Source of the DNA: Streptococcus cristatus
GTDB taxonomy: Bacteria; Bacillota; Bacilli; Lactobacillales; Streptococcaceae
Length of the DNA: 58,546 nt
NCBI RefSeq assembly: GCF_003943505.1
Contig: NZ_RJPS01000004.1
Location: forward strand, 72,066-130,611
Direction of reading: 5' to 3'
A program made the position numbers and the translations under genes. The notes under the pieces were generated by a model that saw nothing but the letters and a program-made list of their open reading frames with translations, ran no database searches and was not told where the DNA came from. The first letter of the stretch is position 1. Each line of letters starts with the position of its first letter. Shown one piece after another: positions 16,574 to 23,816 of the stretch.

Positions 16574-17023
16574 ATGAGTAACAAAGTTACCGAACGCCGT
16601 GAGCGTAAGATTGAAAAAGCTGTCAAAACTGGAAATTGGAAAGAGGTTGACCGTCTCCTCCAGCAGAAACAAAGCAACGCAGAACGTCGTGACCGATACC
16701 ACCATAAACGAAGTATGGAAGAAAACATCTCTCGGAATGATGGTAAAAGACGTGAACGCTATGAAGTAGTTGCAAGTTCTGATTTGAATCCCGAAGAAGC
16801 CTTAATCCTAGAGGAGTTAAAACAAGCTATTCGTGAAGCTAAAGCATCCTTATCAGCAATTGACAGTAAAATTGTTGAAATGATAGCAGAACAAGGTTCA
16901 AGCTATAAAGAAACGGCTCGCTATATCACTGAACATTACAAGAAAATGAGTGATGTAACTGTCAAATCTCATTATTGTAAAGCACTAAAAAAATTAGCTC
17001 CTTTATTAAAAAGTTATCGCTAA
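16574..17023 (+). CDS. Sigma-70 region-4-like regulatory protein
   Basis: A 149-residue protein from the ATG at 16574 (AAAGGAAG upstream; the frame extends to 16490 but lacks a good start). The first 70 residues are highly charged and Arg/Lys-rich. The last 70 ('LEELKQAIREAKASLSAIDS', 'SSYKETARYITEHY', 'TVKSHYCKALKKLAPLLK') resemble a sigma-70 region 4 helix-turn-helix. Comparable proteins occur just upstream of the mobilisation genes of streptococcal integrative elements. It is probably a transcriptional activator of the module downstream. A hairpin terminator follows. Confidence 0.6.
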   Translation: MSNKVTERRERKIEKAVKTGNWKEVDRLLQQKQSNAERRDRYHHKRSMEENISRNDGKRRERYEVVASSDLNPEEALILEELKQAIREAKASLSAIDSKIVEMIAEQGSSYKETARYITEHYKKMSDVTVKSHYCKALKKLAPLLKSYR

Positions 17024-17030
17024 TACCTCA

Positions 17031-17060
17031 AATCCAGTGTCCCTGTCACTGGATTTTTTA
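17031..17060 (+). terminator. Intrinsic terminator after the sigma-like gene
   Basis: Perfect 9-nt arms AATCCAGTG / CACTGGATT (17031-17039 and 17047-17055) with a T tail. Confidence 0.85.
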
Positions 17061-17263
17061 TAAAAAAATTAAAAATTCAACAAATAACTTTGCGTTTAGC
17101 TGTCTCATTCTCCTTAGTAATGAGGAGGTGGTCAGATAACCTAAAAGACAAAGTCCAGCTCATGACCCCAACCGAGCATTTACTTTTACTCAAAATAAAT
17201 AAGCAAGTAATCAAATTTTCTTATTTATTTATTTTATGTTTGCCAGAAAAAGGAGATAAATAA

Positions 17264-17644
17264 ATGGCATTAAAAATTGGACTTTGCGAGAGTCCTAAAA
17301 AATTCGCAGAATTAGTGGCTTCAGTAGTTGAAATTCCTTCTACCATCACGGTTGTTGATTCGTCAACTGGAGTGTTAAATGAGGGAACGGAAAATCAACG
17401 TCCTTGGGGAAATCTTATAGGCGTTAATAGCGAGCTTTATGATAAGCTTGCGAGCATTGGACAAGAGAAACTTTGCCCAACCTTTAAGATAAAGCTGAAA
17501 AGCTATAGCGGTGAAGTTCTAAACACCTACATAGGTTGTGAAATATCTTTTAGTAATTATGAAGTTGCTTTTATTCTTGATAAATTCAAGCAACCTATCG
17601 GTTTGTCACTTGTCCTCGAACTATCAGATATTTCAGTAATTTAA
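17264..17644 (+). CDS. Hypothetical protein, first gene of element 1 mobility operon
   Basis: A 126-residue soluble protein with mixed alpha/beta character, not confidently assigned. It begins the run of genes leading to the FtsK-like ATPase, where Tn916-like elements carry small proteins of the DUF961 type (Orf22/Orf23). Its position and size suggest an equivalent role, but no clear sequence match is visible. A strong AAAAAGGAG site precedes the ATG. Its stop is 10 bases before the next start. Confidence 0.55.
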   Translation: MALKIGLCESPKKFAELVASVVEIPSTITVVDSSTGVLNEGTENQRPWGNLIGVNSELYDKLASIGQEKLCPTFKIKLKSYSGEVLNTYIGCEISFSNYEVAFILDKFKQPIGLSLVLELSDISVI

Positions 17645-17654
17645 GGTGAAACTT

Positions 17655-18206
17655 ATGAAACAAATTAAACAAATACTTGAAAAAATCACTTCTCTAAAAT
17701 GGTACTGCCAACTACTTATAGCTTTAGCTATTATAGTATCTGTATTTGCCCTTTATAAGCTACTATCTTGGATTTTACCTTTTATCTTAGGTGGGTTGCT
17801 GTTAATCGGGTTATTTACAGAGGGAGAAGCATTCTCTATGATGTGGAATAGCTATAAACAGAGCAAGCGAGTACCTGCAAACCCTCTGTATGCTAACATC
17901 TATCATTGGCTAACTGAAACAGGTGTTAACGAACTTCCAATCGCTACCCTTAAATTTACTCAAGGTGTGGAATTCCCTGATATTACTCAAGGTATCTTCT
18001 ACATTCATCTTGAAAAATCAGTTAGCGGTCAAGAACTAGCAGATTTCGAAATAAAAGCAAGGCAAACTGTCAAAATGATATCTAACGGCTCCGTTGATTG
18101 TGTTGTTAGTGTTGCAAAACACGACCCGTTCCTTGCTATTAAAGTTCGGTTGATTTCTGCTAATGAAATGCTAAGTCAAAACCAGCATACGGAGGAGGAC
18201 TTTTAG
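17655..18206 (+). CDS. Membrane protein of the element 1 mobility operon
   Basis: 183 residues from the ATG at 17655, with AAGGTGAAA just upstream (a GTG at 17646 is also in frame). Two adjacent hydrophobic segments lie at about residues 18-38 and 40-56 ('LLIALAIIVSVFALYKLLSW', 'ILPFILGGLLLIGLF'), followed by a soluble domain. It looks like the membrane-anchoring N-terminal part of an FtsK/TcpA coupling protein split from its ATPase, which is encoded by the very next gene. The function as a membrane partner of the ATPase is inference. Confidence 0.55.
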   Translation: MKQIKQILEKITSLKWYCQLLIALAIIVSVFALYKLLSWILPFILGGLLLIGLFTEGEAFSMMWNSYKQSKRVPANPLYANIYHWLTETGVNELPIATLKFTQGVEFPDITQGIFYIHLEKSVSGQELADFEIKARQTVKMISNGSVDCVVSVAKHDPFLAIKVRLISANEMLSQNQHTEEDF

Positions 18207-18209
18207 AAC

Positions 18210-18932
18210 GTGATTCATAATGTTTGGGAAGTCAATCATAGGGGGCAACCAACCCCCTTCTCTATTGACATTAACCGATATTTTGCTTGGATAATTGCTG
18301 GTCCATCAGGTTCAGGAAAATCTACCTTTCTACATAGATTATTAGGTCTTATTGCAACCCACGATAAGACTGCTGAAGCTTGTTTTATGGATTTTAAGGC
18401 TGATGATGATTTGTTCACTATGACAGGAAATCATGTAGCACGTGGCTTTGAATGTCTTGATATGTTCGAAAGCATTTATAAACGCTTTGAAGACAGATTG
18501 CGTAAAGCGGAAACAAACGACCACAATCTATATCTAATTTTTGATGAATGGCAGGCATTTCTAGCCTATCTTGAACAAACTGACAAGAAAAAACATAAAG
18601 AAATATTGTCTAAAATGTTGATGATGAATAGCGTGGGAAGAAGTCTAGGTTTTAGGTTAATCTTATCCAGTCAACGTTTTTTAATGGCAGACTTACCTGG
18701 TCGATATAACTTTAATTGTGTCATCAGTTTATCAACTAGCTTCTTGAATGCGACCAACAATAGACAATTACTTTTCCCCGATATGGAAAAAGATGAGGTT
18801 ATCGTCAAACCTAGAGGATATGGATATTTTCAAATAGAGGGGGAGCCTGTAAAAATATTTCGAACTATCCCAATTAAGAATCGGCAAATATTGGAACAAC
18901 GAATTCAAGAGCTTTTCTCGAGGTATGAATAG
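18210..18932 (+). CDS. FtsK/TcpA-like coupling ATPase, minimal form
   Basis: A 240-residue P-loop ATPase of the FtsK/HerA type. Walker A is 'AGPSGSGKSTFLHRLL' (about 30-45) and Walker B 'NLYLIFDEWQAF' (about 107-118). A 'GRSLGFRLILSSQRFLMADL' segment matches the Q-rich motif 3 of DNA translocases. It starts with GTG at 18210 behind GGAGGAGG. Coupling proteins normally carry transmembrane helices and exceed 400 residues; here the membrane part seems to be the preceding separate gene. It would deliver the Rep-bound DNA to a conjugation channel supplied by another element. Confidence 0.8.
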   Translation: MIHNVWEVNHRGQPTPFSIDINRYFAWIIAGPSGSGKSTFLHRLLGLIATHDKTAEACFMDFKADDDLFTMTGNHVARGFECLDMFESIYKRFEDRLRKAETNDHNLYLIFDEWQAFLAYLEQTDKKKHKEILSKMLMMNSVGRSLGFRLILSSQRFLMADLPGRYNFNCVISLSTSFLNATNNRQLLFPDMEKDEVIVKPRGYGYFQIEGEPVKIFRTIPIKNRQILEQRIQELFSRYE

Positions 18933-19203
18933 CGGTTTTCCTGCTATGCTTGTTTTGACGACAGTAGCCCTTTTTGAGCTATCTCATCGGTATAGTGTCG
19001 GCACGACCTCCCCAGCAGGAAAATGACAACTTGCAAGGGCTTGAGGGGTGGAGATTTTTTAAGCGCAACGATGCCGATAGGCAAGAAGTGAAGCGCCAAA
19101 AAATACTACCCCGTACCTTGGCCAAGTTGGCAAGCATATTCTTGATGCGGTAGGATTTCATCGGGCAGAAGAGGCTGGGGGTTGGGGCAAAGCCCCAAGT
19201 GAG
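18933..19203. other. Leader region of the rolling-circle origin
   Basis: 271 non-coding bases of higher GC than the surrounding element genes. They contain G-rich patches (GGGTTGGGGCAAAGCCCC near 19180-19198 folds back on itself). Together with the adjacent hairpin at 19204-19237 this forms the origin region of the Rep gene. No protein gene is supported here. Confidence 0.5.
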
Positions 19204-19237
19204 GATTTATTGGGGTTACTACGACCCCCAATAAATC
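19204..19237 (+). other. pMV158-type double-strand origin hairpin with TACTACGAC nick sequence
   Basis: A perfect 12-nt inverted repeat GATTTATTGGGG / CCCCAATAAATC (19204-19215, 19226-19237) exposes the 10-base loop TTACTACGAC. TACTACG|AC is the known nick sequence of the pMV158/pE194 rolling-circle plasmid family, presented on a hairpin loop in that family too. The hairpin lies 32 bases upstream of a RepB-like gene, the same order as in the plasmid. Confidence 0.88.
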
Positions 19238-19269
19238 AATAATCAATAATCACAGAACGGAGGAGAAAT

Positions 19270-19854
19270 ATGATAAAAGAAAAGCGCTCAAATAAATGGG
19301 CCTTCCTGCTTTATCAGGATAGTGCTCCTAAAAATTATCTAGACATACTTGAGGAATTACACATTCCCTTTGTATTGAGCCCATGGCACGACAAAGACAT
19401 CAACAAGGAAACGGGAGAATTTAAAAAAGCTCACAAGCATGGAGCGTTATATTTTGATTCACTCAAAAGCTATTCTCAAGTTTCCGAATTACTAACTAAT
19501 AACCTCAATACACCTGCCCATGTAGAGCCTGTTATGTCACCAAAAGGAATGTATGACTACTTCACTCATGCAGAAAACCCTGAAAAGACTCTATATGATA
19601 TCAACAAAATTGAAACTGGTTGTGGCTTTGACCTAGATAAATTTCTTATCAACAACAACAGTGACGAATTTCTTTCAATGGTAATTGATATCATAGAGGA
19701 ACGTAATTTTACCGAGTTTAACAATCTGGTTAGGTATGCACGAACTGAAAATCCGTTGTTACTTGATTTAATAATTGATAAAACTTATTTCTTTGCGAAA
19801 TATCTTGACTCACGTCGTCACTCAGGCTATGGAAAGGACAACGATAATGACTAA
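19270..19854 (+). CDS. pMV158 RepB-like rolling-circle initiator (Rep_2)
   Basis: A 194-residue HUH endonuclease. Its motifs line up with pMV158 RepB almost residue for residue: 'SPWHDKDIN' (about 37-45), the metal-binding His pair 'KKAHKHGALYF' (His55 and His57) and the nucleophile motif 'MYDYFTHAENPEK' (second Tyr, residue 97, equals RepB Tyr99). It would nick the loop of the adjacent origin hairpin and start rolling-circle replication of the excised element, and perhaps act as relaxase with the FtsK-like ATPase. The start has GGAGGAG. The end overlaps the excisionase gene by eight bases. Confidence 0.87.
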   Translation: MIKEKRSNKWAFLLYQDSAPKNYLDILEELHIPFVLSPWHDKDINKETGEFKKAHKHGALYFDSLKSYSQVSELLTNNLNTPAHVEPVMSPKGMYDYFTHAENPEKTLYDINKIETGCGFDLDKFLINNNSDEFLSMVIDIIEERNFTEFNNLVRYARTENPLLLDLIIDKTYFFAKYLDSRRHSGYGKDNDND

Positions 19855-20107
19855 TAATGAATATGCAAAATTAACCCAAATTGAGCAATTGTTAAATACC
19901 TTATTAACCATCATTCAACATCAACAAGAAAAACAGAAAAGCTCTAACATCGTCACTCAAAAGGAATTGTTGTCAATTCTTCAGATTTCTCCTAATACCT
20001 TAAAATCGTGGGAGAAAACTGGTCTAAAGAGGCTTGAACCTCCTATAGAAGGAACACGTACAGTCTATTACAAAATGGAAGATGTTATAAAATACTTAAC
20101 TCCTTAA
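19847..20107 (+). CDS. Excisionase / MerR-type DNA-binding protein
   Basis: 86 residues from the ATG at 19847, overlapping the Rep stop. The N-terminal helix is charged. The C-terminal half ('VTQKELLSILQISPNTLKSW', then 'EGTRTVYYKMEDVIKYL') is a winged helix-turn-helix of the MerR/Xis type used by excisionases. It lies directly before the integrase gene, and translational coupling to rep would link replication to excision. The longer frame from 19775 lies inside rep and is not used. Confidence 0.75.
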   Translation: MTNNEYAKLTQIEQLLNTLLTIIQHQQEKQKSSNIVTQKELLSILQISPNTLKSWEKTGLKRLEPPIEGTRTVYYKMEDVIKYLTP

Positions 20108-20196
20108 TTCAAAATGTGCTAAAATAAGACTATCACAATAAATACATGTGAGGTTGTTATTTTAGCCTTTTATATATCCGAAATAAGAAGGCTACT

Positions 20197-21462
20197 ATGC
20201 AAAAAGAAACTATCATTCACAACAATCGAAAGGTAACAAAAACTACAAAAAACAACGGTACAATCAGCTACACTCAAAGAGGTGTTTATATTGGGATTGA
20301 TGTTAAGACTGGTAAAAAAGTCACCTCATCCATCACTGCCAAAACTTTACGAAGTCTTGACCGAAAAATCATGCAGGCTAGACTAGACTTTGAAGAAAAA
20401 GGGGCTACCTTAAAAGAGACTCTTGTCATCAATAATTTTGAAGAACTAGCAGAAGCGTGGTTCACTAGTTTTGTAACATGGGTGAGCTCACAAAATACTA
20501 TCAACCGTGTTAGAGGATACTTAGATACTTATATCATTCCAAAATTTGGTACTTATAAGCCTGAGGAAATAAAATCTGTTGATATTCAAGTATGGGTGAA
20601 CAAACTTGCTCAACAATCAAAGAAATCTGTGGAATCAGGCGCTAAAAAGTCTAAAAAAGGACATGCCAAAGATTTTGGGGCTGTTATCTATAAATTAAGT
20701 GATATTTTCGACTACGGTATTACCAACTTTGAACTCTCTTATAACCCAGCTAGAACAATAAAAATCCCGCCTAAACCAAAACCATCTAAAGAGCGTATTA
20801 TGGTGTTACATGAAGATGACTTAGCAACTTGGCTGAACTATCTAAGTAGCTTACCAAATACACGGGCTAATAGACGTTTTAAGGTCATATGTGATACCTT
20901 GCTAGCTTCAGCTTTGCGTATCAATGAACTGCTTGCAATGACCGTTCATGACCTTGATTTTGATAACAATGAGCTTATTGTTACCAAAACACTTATGTGG
21001 AGAGCTGCCAATAAAAAGCTTGGTATCAAGGGGGAAGTTGTCTGCAAAAATAGCGCTAAAACAGACTCAGGAAATCGCAGGGTCGCCGTTCCTAAAAAAA
21101 CATTGGAAGACCTTAGAGATTTTCATAATGAGATGAACACTTACTTTGAAAAGCACGATTTACCCCCTACAGACTTTATTTTCCCGACTATCTATGGGAA
21201 TTATATGTGCGATAGAAACGAGCGTACAACGCTTAAAAAGCGCCTCTCAGAGCTTGGCTTACCTAATTATGGTTTCCATCTGTTTCGTCACACACACGCT
21301 TCTATGATGCTTAATGCAGGTGCAAACTGGAAAGAGCTCCAAATCAGAATGGGGCATAAATCAATCAAGACAACCATGGACACCTATGCTGAACTAGCAC
21401 CTAAGAAAAAGTCTGAGGCTGTTGATATTTACCTCAAAGAAATTGCCAAACTTACATCTTAA
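20197..21462 (+). CDS. Tyrosine integrase of element 1
   Basis: A 421-residue site-specific recombinase. It contains an N-terminal AP2-like arm-binding part, a SAM-like core-binding domain (about 85-190) and the catalytic domain with Arg in 'SALRINELLAMT', 'HLFRHTHASMML' (H-x-x-R), 'GHKSIKTTMDTYAEL' (His and the nucleophile Tyr). All catalytic residues are present, so it looks functional. The stop is followed within four bases by the direct repeat (21466-21491) that also occurs at 13817-13842, as expected for an integrase gene at the element end. Confidence 0.93.
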   Translation: MQKETIIHNNRKVTKTTKNNGTISYTQRGVYIGIDVKTGKKVTSSITAKTLRSLDRKIMQARLDFEEKGATLKETLVINNFEELAEAWFTSFVTWVSSQNTINRVRGYLDTYIIPKFGTYKPEEIKSVDIQVWVNKLAQQSKKSVESGAKKSKKGHAKDFGAVIYKLSDIFDYGITNFELSYNPARTIKIPPKPKPSKERIMVLHEDDLATWLNYLSSLPNTRANRRFKVICDTLLASALRINELLAMTVHDLDFDNNELIVTKTLMWRAANKKLGIKGEVVCKNSAKTDSGNRRVAVPKKTLEDLRDFHNEMNTYFEKHDLPPTDFIFPTIYGNYMCDRNERTTLKKRLSELGLPNYGFHLFRHTHASMMLNAGANWKELQIRMGHKSIKTTMDTYAELAPKKKSEAVDIYLKEIAKLTS

Positions 21463-21465
21463 TAA

Positions 21466-21491
21466 AATGACTACATTTTTGACTACATTTT
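21466..21491. repeat. Right-end direct repeat of element 1
   Basis: Exact 26-base copy of 13817-13842, consisting of two GACTACATTTTT-type units, placed directly after the integrase stop. Defines element 1 as about 7.65 kb. Confidence 0.8.
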
Positions 21492-21634
21492 ATTAGATAT
21501 GAACTCAAAAACGTTGATATAACAACGTTTATAGCATGCTGAAATAACACTAATAAACCTTTACAGAGGTTAAATAAAAGTTTAATTAGTAAAAATAGCT
21601 TAAAATCAATGGTTATCGCCATTGATTTTTATTT
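21492..21634. terminator. Spacer and hairpin terminator after element 1
   Basis: About 140 AT-rich bases without a gene. Near 21604-21629 the hairpin AATCAATGG / CCATTGATT with a T tail repeats the junction-then-terminator layout seen at the other sites. Confidence 0.6.
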
Positions 21635-21655
21635 TTGGAAACAATTCGGCAACAA
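21635..21655. repeat. Left-end tandem repeat of element 2
   Basis: TTGGAAACAA then TTCGGCAACAA, two variants of one 11-nt unit. The same two units occur in the opposite order at 26672-26693, directly after the last gene of element 2, so they mark its ends. Confidence 0.55.
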
Positions 21656-21688
21656 AAAAGACAATAACAAGCGTTATCATCATTTCTA

Positions 21689-22159
21689 TCAATAATCTTC
21701 ATCAAAAAAATAGTCAATATCCTCTTGATAATTTATATCTAAAGTACGACTAATACAATATAATTCTGTCAGTTCTGCAATAGATAATTCCGATTTACTT
21801 TTAGAAGTTAATTCTCTTGAATACAAAAGAATATGCCCTTTTTGAAACTGTCTATACTCATACTGCGTTGTATAATTCGTTTGCTCCTGGAGCCAACCCA
21901 ACTCTATTAAAATAATATCTTCTCCAAAAATATCAGCAAAGGACAGATAAATCTCTCCATAATGCCAAGAAGTTCCCGTAGAAAATTCATCAAAACTAAA
22001 AGCAAATTCCAAACGAGTATTTTCTGATAGCTTATCCGACAAACAATAAGAACCATAAAGATAAATTGATACTAAATTATATTTTTTACCAATAGCAATT
22101 ACTTTTTTTCTTATGCCTTTTATATTTTCCATTATTACACCATAGTTAACTTCTTCCAT
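21689..22159 (-). CDS. Degenerate nucleotidyltransferase-fold protein (element 2 cargo)
   Basis: A 156-residue protein whose N-terminal 60 residues ('IGKKYNLVSIYLYGSYCLSD', then 'LEFAFSFDE') follow the MNT-type nucleotidyltransferase pattern, including the G-S-Y turn. The two catalytic Asp residues of the G-S-x9-D-x-D motif are missing (Thr/Arg and Leu/Glu instead). It is therefore probably a non-catalytic fold member. No HEPN-type partner gene is next to it. It sits between the left end of element 2 and the integrase, a usual cargo position. Possible antitoxin-like or regulatory role, unproven. Confidence 0.5.
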   Translation of the reverse strand: MEEVNYGVIMENIKGIRKKVIAIGKKYNLVSIYLYGSYCLSDKLSENTRLEFAFSFDEFSTGTSWHYGEIYLSFADIFGEDIILIELGWLQEQTNYTTQYEYRQFQKGHILLYSRELTSKSKSELSIAELTELYCISRTLDINYQEDIDYFFDEDY

Positions 22160-22277
22160 ATCAATCCTCCACTGAATTTCATTCTATCAAAAAACACAGC
22201 AAAAATAAATTTTACTGTGTCGAATCTGCGTTTGTGTTGGTCAGACTACGCTAGACAAACACAAGCCACGATTACAA

Positions 22278-23414
22278 TTAGTTAATTTTTATTTGCCCCT
22301 CTAACTTGTCTGCTACCTCTTTCATAGCTGTAGGACGTAGATGAGAATAGACACCTAGTGTCGTCTGAATACTAGCATGCCCTAGGCGATTTTTAAGTTC
22401 TAAATCATTCATACCCAAAGAAAGTAAAAGACTGGCATGAGAGTGTCTTAAATCATGTATTCTAATCGTCTTAACACCTGCTAGTTGACTATGAGCTACA
22501 ATAGCGTTATTGAGCATAGTTTTTGTAATCGGTAAACAATTATAAGAAAAAATAAAATCAATCTTTCCTAATTTTTTCTGATGTTCTCTCCATTCTAATA
22601 GATTAGAAAGTGTCATACCATCAAGATAGATAAGTCTATTCCCTGAAAAGGTCTTTGTAGGGTTTATCTGCCATTTGTTCTTGTTTTGATAAAACATAGA
22701 TTTACTAACAATCAAGGACTTATCTATAAAGTCTATATCATCCCAAACAAGCGCTTGGAGTTCACTAATTCGTAAGCCAGTCATAAACAGAACAAGGCAA
22801 GTTATAAATTTCAAATGCTCTAAAACATCAGATTTATCAAAAGTTCTAATAAATAACTCGAATTCTTCCTTAGTCCAAAAATCAACTCTATGTTTTGTCC
22901 TACTTACATTACCAGCTTTTCTAACAGGATTTTCACTAACCACCCCCAAAGATATAGCCATATCAAAAATTTCTTTCATGCATTGATGTAGATCTTTCAA
23001 ATAATTGTTTGAAAGTCCTTCTTCAAGAATTTCTGTATGCCATTTTTTGATATGGAGAGGTTGAATATCCACCATTTTCATCTTAAAAAAGGGTTTAAGA
23101 CGTTTCAACTTAGAAGAAAATGTTAAAAATGTCCTATTTGATACCCTATTTCTATAATCTGGTATAAAATAATTATCAAGAAACATCTCTACAGTCAAAC
23201 TAACTCCATGAACAATATATTTACGAGAATGCTTTAACATAAATTCATCATACCACTTTTTACACTCTGCCTGTGTTTTAAATCCTCTTTTTTTCTTTTG
23301 CATTCTCTTGCCGGTTATTCTGTCAAATCCAAGAGAAGCTACTGCATAATAAGTACCAGTAGCTTTGTCGTAATATACATGTGGAATCTTAGGCATATTC
23401 TTCCACTTCCTCAA
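22278..23414 (-). CDS. Tyrosine integrase of element 2
   Basis: A 378-residue phage/ICE-type recombinase, unrelated in detail to that of element 1. The N-terminal arm-binding part is 'VYYDKATGTYYAVASLGFDR'. The catalytic residues lie in 'MTGLRISELQALVWDDI' (Arg), 'IRIHDLRHSHASLLLSLG' (H-x-x-R) and 'GHASIQTTLGVYSHL' (His, Tyr). The frame opens at 23414, but the ATG at 23396 gives the more usual start 'MPKIPHVYYDKAT'. In either case it overlaps the DUF3173 gene, so expression is coupled. Appears intact. Confidence 0.92.
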   Translation of the reverse strand: MRKWKNMPKIPHVYYDKATGTYYAVASLGFDRITGKRMQKKKRGFKTQAECKKWYDEFMLKHSRKYIVHGVSLTVEMFLDNYFIPDYRNRVSNRTFLTFSSKLKRLKPFFKMKMVDIQPLHIKKWHTEILEEGLSNNYLKDLHQCMKEIFDMAISLGVVSENPVRKAGNVSRTKHRVDFWTKEEFELFIRTFDKSDVLEHLKFITCLVLFMTGLRISELQALVWDDIDFIDKSLIVSKSMFYQNKNKWQINPTKTFSGNRLIYLDGMTLSNLLEWREHQKKLGKIDFIFSYNCLPITKTMLNNAIVAHSQLAGVKTIRIHDLRHSHASLLLSLGMNDLELKNRLGHASIQTTLGVYSHLRPTAMKEVADKLEGQIKIN

Positions 23415-23592
23415 AATTCAATTTCGTACCTAGAATTTCTTCTACCGCTTCAACAGGTACACGGCCTAACCCCTTAGAGTTATAGTAGGCAAATCCCTTT
23501 TGTACCATCAAAGCCTTAGCTTGTTTAATCAAACTATACGCTTGATAATTTCCAAAACCCAATTTTTTTAAATCATCTTTTGTTACGAACAT
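23389..23592 (-). CDS. DUF3173 protein, probable excisionase/regulator
   Basis: A 67-residue DNA-binding-type protein matching DUF3173 ('VTKDDLKKLGFGNYQAYSLI', 'AYYNSKGLGRVPVEAVEEIL'). This family is found immediately before integrases in streptococcal and enterococcal integrative elements and is presumed to be a directionality factor. It overlaps the integrase start, and an AAAAGGAGAAA ribosome binding site precedes its ATG. Confidence 0.8.
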   Translation of the reverse strand: MFVTKDDLKKLGFGNYQAYSLIKQAKALMVQKGFAYYNSKGLGRVPVEAVEEILGTKLNFEEVEEYA

Positions 23593-23624
23593 AGCATTTT
23601 TCTCCTTTTCATGTTATAATATGA

Positions 23625-23816
23625 CTAGTTGTTTTTATATGTGATGCGGTTTGCCGACTGCATCATTTTTTTTATTTCATAATACCGAGCTTTATCCCTT
23701 AAAAAAACATATATATCAGGGAGATAGTTCAAAACCCTAGACTTAACAATAACTTCTACAGGCTCTTCTTGACCATAATCTCGACATTTTGTTATTACAA
23801 TTATCTTTTTAGTCAT
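23625..23816 (-). CDS. Small hypothetical protein of element 2
   Basis: A 63-residue basic protein, unrecognised ('KKIIVITKCRDYGQEEPVEV'). It begins inside the 3' end of rep (8-base overlap), so it is coupled to it. It ends 32 bases before the DUF3173 start. A hairpin with TGATGCGG / CCG(A)CTGCATCA arms near 23640-23668 with a T run lies in its 3' part. Confidence 0.45.
   Translation of the reverse strand: MTKKIIVITKCRDYGQEEPVEVIVKSRVLNYLPDIYVFLRDKARYYEIKKMMQSANRITYKNN

Noticed and set aside
13817..21491. Element 1 as a prophage
   Set aside because: No capsid, portal, terminase or lysis genes; the content fits a mobilisable, rolling-circle element.
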